From Emcibacteraceae bacterium (GTDB lineage Bacteria > Pseudomonadota > Alphaproteobacteria > Sphingomonadales > Emcibacteraceae), in the NCBI GenBank assembly GCA_016744185.1, contig JADGEY010000009.1:1-45961 (forward strand): DNA of 45,961 nucleotides, written 5' to 3'. A program made the translations under genes and the position numbers. Of the stretch, positions 42,299-45,961 are shown in pieces; position 1 is the stretch's first letter; each line of letters opens with the position of its first letter. The notes below the pieces were generated by a model, which saw nothing but the letters and a program-made list of their open reading frames with translations, had not been told where the DNA came from and did no database searches.

Positions 42299-42328
42299 GA
42301 GTTAGAGTTAGAGTTAGAGTTAGAGTTA
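42299..42328. repeat. perfect (GAGTTA)x5 hexanucleotide tandem repeat abutting the start codon of the DUF2336 gene
   Basis: Five exact 6-mers ending at 42328; ATG at 42329. Confidence 0.97.
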
Positions 42329-43444
42329 ATGAATGAAACGACAACAACTATAAAACCTGAAATTACTGAACTTCTAAAGCTTGCATATGATAAGTCTGCG
42401 CAAGGGAAAAATAAGCTTTTTGACGAAATCACGGGTGTTTTCGAAACAAATCATGAAAATCTTTCGTCTGATGAAAGATTATTAATGAGCGAGATTCTTG
42501 AAAGCCTCCTCCTTAATGTTGAAACTCTTATTCGTCAAAAACTTGCAAACCGCCTTGCAACGATGAAAAATGTTCCAGTCGAACTTATCATTTTACTCGC
42601 CAATGACCAAATTGACGTTGCGCGTCCAATTTTAGATTTAAGTATTCTTTTGGAAGACAAGGATCTTATTGGAATTATTCGCCAAAAATCGCTCCAGCAT
42701 CAGCTTTCGATTGCAGGACGTAAAAATATTGGACCTGACGTTTGCAAGCAGCTTGTTGGTACAGGTAATGATGATGTCATTGTTAAAATGCTTTCTAATA
42801 AAGCCGCTAGAATAGACGATAAAACATTAGAAGAACTTGTTAAACAATCAAGAACGAAAACTATTTATCAACCTCCTATTATTAATCGCCCTGACCTGCC
42901 GTCTGAACTTGCCTCACGGATGTATGAATGGGTTTCTGATAATCTAAAAGAATCTTTAATTGATATTCAAAGCTTAGATAAAACAGACTTAGAAACCTCC
43001 CTTCAATCCGCGGTAACCTCTCTTCAAGAAGAAGATAAATTACAAGGAGAAAGCGGCTCTAATGAAAAAAATATAATTGAAAAATTACAGGGAACTGGAA
43101 AGCTTCTGCCTTCATTTTTAATAAAATGCTTAAAACAAGGACAAGTAACATTATTTGAACGCGCATTTTCAAAAATGATTAATATTTCCCATGATAGGCT
43201 CTGTAATATTATTTATGAAAGAGATGAAGCCTCCCTTGCTGTTGCTTGCTGCGCAGCGGGACTAGACCGAAATACATTTTTAATCATTTATAAAACCACA
43301 AGAATTGCTCGACAAAAGAAACCTGCTTTATCTAAAGAACAAGCTTTATCAATCTTTGAAATATTTAAAAACCTAGATGCGCGCGCGGCAGAACTTAGAA
43401 TTCACAAATGGCTCGCAGATGATGCTAGAGTTCCTATCTTTTAA
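42329..43444 (+). CDS. DUF2336-like helical-repeat protein
   Basis: LLMSEILESLLLNVETLIRQKLANRLATMKNVPVELIILLANDQIDVARPILDLSILLEDKDLIGIIRQKSLQHQLSIAGRKNI resembles DUF2336. Confidence 0.8.
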   Translation: MNETTTTIKPEITELLKLAYDKSAQGKNKLFDEITGVFETNHENLSSDERLLMSEILESLLLNVETLIRQKLANRLATMKNVPVELIILLANDQIDVARPILDLSILLEDKDLIGIIRQKSLQHQLSIAGRKNIGPDVCKQLVGTGNDDVIVKMLSNKAARIDDKTLEELVKQSRTKTIYQPPIINRPDLPSELASRMYEWVSDNLKESLIDIQSLDKTDLETSLQSAVTSLQEEDKLQGESGSNEKNIIEKLQGTGKLLPSFLIKCLKQGQVTLFERAFSKMINISHDRLCNIIYERDEASLAVACCAAGLDRNTFLIIYKTTRIARQKKPALSKEQALSIFEIFKNLDARAAELRIHKWLADDARVPIF

Positions 43445-43495
43445 ATGTTATATAGTTAAATAAATTTAATTGATCCAGCTACAAAGGCTTATTTC

Positions 43496-44269
43496 ATGCT
43501 TGTTTTTAATAAAAAACTGAGCTTAATGTCTAGTAACGATGAAAAAGCACTGAAAGCAGCTGAGCTGCTTAAAATACGGTATGATTTTGTCCCTCTTGAG
43601 GAAGCAGATATTATCGTTGCCCTTGGAGGGGACGGTTACCTTTTACATCTTTTACATGAAACAATGAACCTTAACCTGCCTATTTTTGGCATGAATAGAG
43701 GTACTGTTGGTTTCCTGCTTAATGATTTTAGCGAAGAGTTATTGTTAAAACGTATTGAAAATGCCCACCCGTTTGAGCTTAATCCGCTCCATATGACAGC
43801 CTATACAAATAGTGGACAGACCGTAGAAGCACTTGCCATTAATGAAATTGCTCTGCTCAGAGAAACACGACAAACAGCAAAAATTCGGATCATGGTTGAT
43901 CATAAAATACGCATAGAAGAGCTGGTTTGTGACGGCGTTATGGTGGCAACCCCTGCGGGAAGCACTGCCTATAATCTTTCCGCACATGGTCCAATATTAC
44001 CAATGTCATCGGATATATTAGCCCTCACACCCATCAGTGCCTTTAGACCAAGAAGATGGCGTGGAGCATTACTGCCCAATAATGCTGAAATTGTCTTTGA
44101 AGTCCTTAACCCCATCAAACGCCCTGTTAGTGCGGTTGCTGATATTTTAGAAGTAAGAGATGTTGCAAAGGTTATTATAGTGCAAGATAAAACCCATAAA
44201 TTAAAATTATTATTCGAAAATGAACATACCTTAGAAGAACGTATATTAAATGAGCAATTTATGATCTAA
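43496..44269 (+). CDS. nadK: NAD kinase
   Basis: IIVALGGDGYLLHLLHE, FGMNRGTVGFLLN, VCDGVMVATPAGSTAYNLSAHGPI. Confidence 0.96.
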   Translation: MLVFNKKLSLMSSNDEKALKAAELLKIRYDFVPLEEADIIVALGGDGYLLHLLHETMNLNLPIFGMNRGTVGFLLNDFSEELLLKRIENAHPFELNPLHMTAYTNSGQTVEALAINEIALLRETRQTAKIRIMVDHKIRIEELVCDGVMVATPAGSTAYNLSAHGPILPMSSDILALTPISAFRPRRWRGALLPNNAEIVFEVLNPIKRPVSAVADILEVRDVAKVIIVQDKTHKLKLLFENEHTLEERILNEQFMI

Positions 44270-45894
44270 TACGGGCTTGCAAGAGGGATAATTAATGAAA
44301 ACTCCGTCCCTTTACCAACAATAGATTTAACAATAATATCACCATTCATTTGCATAGCAAGATGCCGTGAAATATGAAGACCAAGACCTGTTCCTTCTTG
44401 TTCTCGTGAATAGATACTTCCTTTTGCTTGTTGAAATTTTTCAAATATAAGGTCTAATTGGTCATCAGGAATACCTATACCTGTATCCCATACTGTTATT
44501 TCAAGTAATGATTGATTTGTTTTTGATAATGCAATATCAATTCCTATTGATCCGCCTTCTGGTGTGAATTTAACAGCATTGCTTAAAAGATTAACTAAAA
44601 TTTGAGTAACCCGCCTTTGATCCACATAAACAAGATAGTCTGTAGCCCCCTCAACCCTGCTTGTATCAATATTTTTATCATTTGCCCTTAAAATAACAAG
44701 GTTTAAAGCAGTCTTAATATGCTCATTTAAACCTGTTTCTTCAATATTAAGATTTAAAGTACCATTTTCTAAAACAGCAACGTCAAGAACATCATTAATC
44801 AGTGCAAGCAAATGCTGTCCAGCATTCATAATATCGCTGCTGTAAGAGACATATTTTGAATTAAGATCACCAAAAAGCTCTAATCTCATGACTTCTGCAA
44901 AGCCAATAATAGCATTTAAGGGCGTTCTAAGCTCATGACTCATCGCTGCAAGAAATTCACTTTTAGCATTTAAAGCATCTTCTGCTTCTGCTGACGCAAT
45001 ATCAAGCTGGATATTTTTATTCGTCAGCTCATCTAACGTATTTTCAAGTGATTTCTGAATGCGGTTTTTTTCACGCTCTGCTTTATATTTAACCGTTACG
45101 TCCATCCCAGCACCTCGGTAACCAAAAAATTTACCCGTCTGAGGGTCAAATAACGGAACGCCGCTTAGATGAATAAAAACATCTTCCCCCTCTAAATTTT
45201 TTAAAACAAAAAGTTGATCTCTAAAAGGTGTTATCCCATCCATAATATCAATTATTTTTATTTCTTTTCCATCTACCGACGTTTTTAAAGACCCTAGGGC
45301 TTCTAGATTTTTACCCTTTAACGTAAAAGAAGGTTCCCCAAAAATCGCTGCGAGTCTTTCATCTGCATATGTAATTTCAAAGTTTTTATTAACTTCCCAA
45401 TACCAATCAGACGTAGAACGAGCAAAATCACGAAAACGGGCTTCTGAAATATTTTCAGGAGAGTTTTTATTCTCTGGTTTCTCAACATAAGTCCCCCCAA
45501 CAGCAATAACCTCACCAGAATTATCACAAATAGGGAAATGGCGTGATTGATAACATTTAATAGAAGAATTTAATTTAATTTCTTCCTCAAAATTTAAAAT
45601 ATTATTTGTCAGTTGAACTTCATTCAAAATTGAAATCAAGCTATCAGGAAGAGTTTTTTTTATATTCAAACCCTCACCTACCTCTCTAGCTTCAATATTA
45701 TAATCCATTGCAAGCTTTTCATAACCATCATTAATATAAGCAAGATTACCTTCTACAGTAGTCACATAAAGAGGAATATTTTCATTAAAATTCATTTTTG
45801 AAATAAGCTTGTTTACTTTTTTTAAAATAGTTGAATTTTTATTATCTGGTGATTTATTTTGTAATATTTTATTTTTTTTATCTCTAACATTCAT
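44266..45894 (-). CDS. PAS-domain sensor histidine kinase (PdhS/PleC-like HisKA)
   Basis: PAS-like domains, FLAAMSHELRTPLNAIIGFAEVMRLELFG, NLLSNAVKFTPEGGSIGIDI, DTGIGIPDDQLDLIFEKFQQ, GTGLGLHISRHLA; no receiver domain. Confidence 0.93.
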   Translation of the reverse strand: MNVRDKKNKILQNKSPDNKNSTILKKVNKLISKMNFNENIPLYVTTVEGNLAYINDGYEKLAMDYNIEAREVGEGLNIKKTLPDSLISILNEVQLTNNILNFEEEIKLNSSIKCYQSRHFPICDNSGEVIAVGGTYVEKPENKNSPENISEARFRDFARSTSDWYWEVNKNFEITYADERLAAIFGEPSFTLKGKNLEALGSLKTSVDGKEIKIIDIMDGITPFRDQLFVLKNLEGEDVFIHLSGVPLFDPQTGKFFGYRGAGMDVTVKYKAEREKNRIQKSLENTLDELTNKNIQLDIASAEAEDALNAKSEFLAAMSHELRTPLNAIIGFAEVMRLELFGDLNSKYVSYSSDIMNAGQHLLALINDVLDVAVLENGTLNLNIEETGLNEHIKTALNLVILRANDKNIDTSRVEGATDYLVYVDQRRVTQILVNLLSNAVKFTPEGGSIGIDIALSKTNQSLLEITVWDTGIGIPDDQLDLIFEKFQQAKGSIYSREQEGTGLGLHISRHLAMQMNGDIIVKSIVGKGTEFSLIIPLASPY

Positions 45895-45909
45895 CTTCAG
45901 ATCACTTCA

Positions 45910-45961
45910 ATGCCTTTCCCTAGAAGTGGAGTAGTAGCTGTTGTATTGCATGGACTTCTAT
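45910..45961 (+). CDS. possible 5' end of a membrane protein gene (MPFPRSGVVAVVLHGLL...), runs off right edge
   Basis: Open frame from ATG at 45910, hydrophobic with a VVLHG motif reminiscent of TonB/TolA-type N-termini; only 17 codons visible. Confidence 0.3.
   Translation, partial: MPFPRSGVVAVVLHGLL

Noticed and set aside
1-45961. CRISPR array, transposon, integron or prophage
   Set aside because: No regularly spaced repeats, transposase, integrase or phage structural genes recognised; gene order is typical chromosomal housekeeping.

Overview
This 46 kb AT-rich window looks like a chromosomal segment of an alphaproteobacterium. I base that on gene order: recG-sdhE-mfd; rpsB-tsf-pyrH-frr-uppS-cdsA-dxr-rseP-bamA; comEC/gltX/gltA; uvrA/ssb/gyrA/coaD/queA/tgt. 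Most of it is core housekeeping sequence. I see no CRISPR array, prophage, transposase or obvious accessory island. The main observations are as follows. (1) In the normally conserved bamA-lpxD-fabZ-lpxA-lpxI-lpxB block, only fabZ remains. lpxD, lpxA, lpxI and lpxB are all absent, which makes loss or replacement of lipid A synthesis a testable hypothesis. (2) A type IA topoisomerase (TopB/TraE-like) has a TOPRIM N-terminus that can only be read from a non-canonical ATT start with a well-spaced Shine-Dalgarno. (3) A perfect 5 x GAGTTA hexanucleotide tract directly abuts the start codon of a DUF2336 gene. (4) Mutually exclusive hairpins can be drawn in the gltA and gltX leaders. (5) A C-rich-loop hairpin lies downstream of tRNA-Lys. 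(6) A perfect GAAC-N7-GAAC SOS box precedes uvrA, although lexA is missing from its usual neighbourhood. (7) A degenerate orphan flagellar rod-like gene sits beside the DUF2336 gene. All product calls come from recognising motifs in the translations. No database search or folding program was run.
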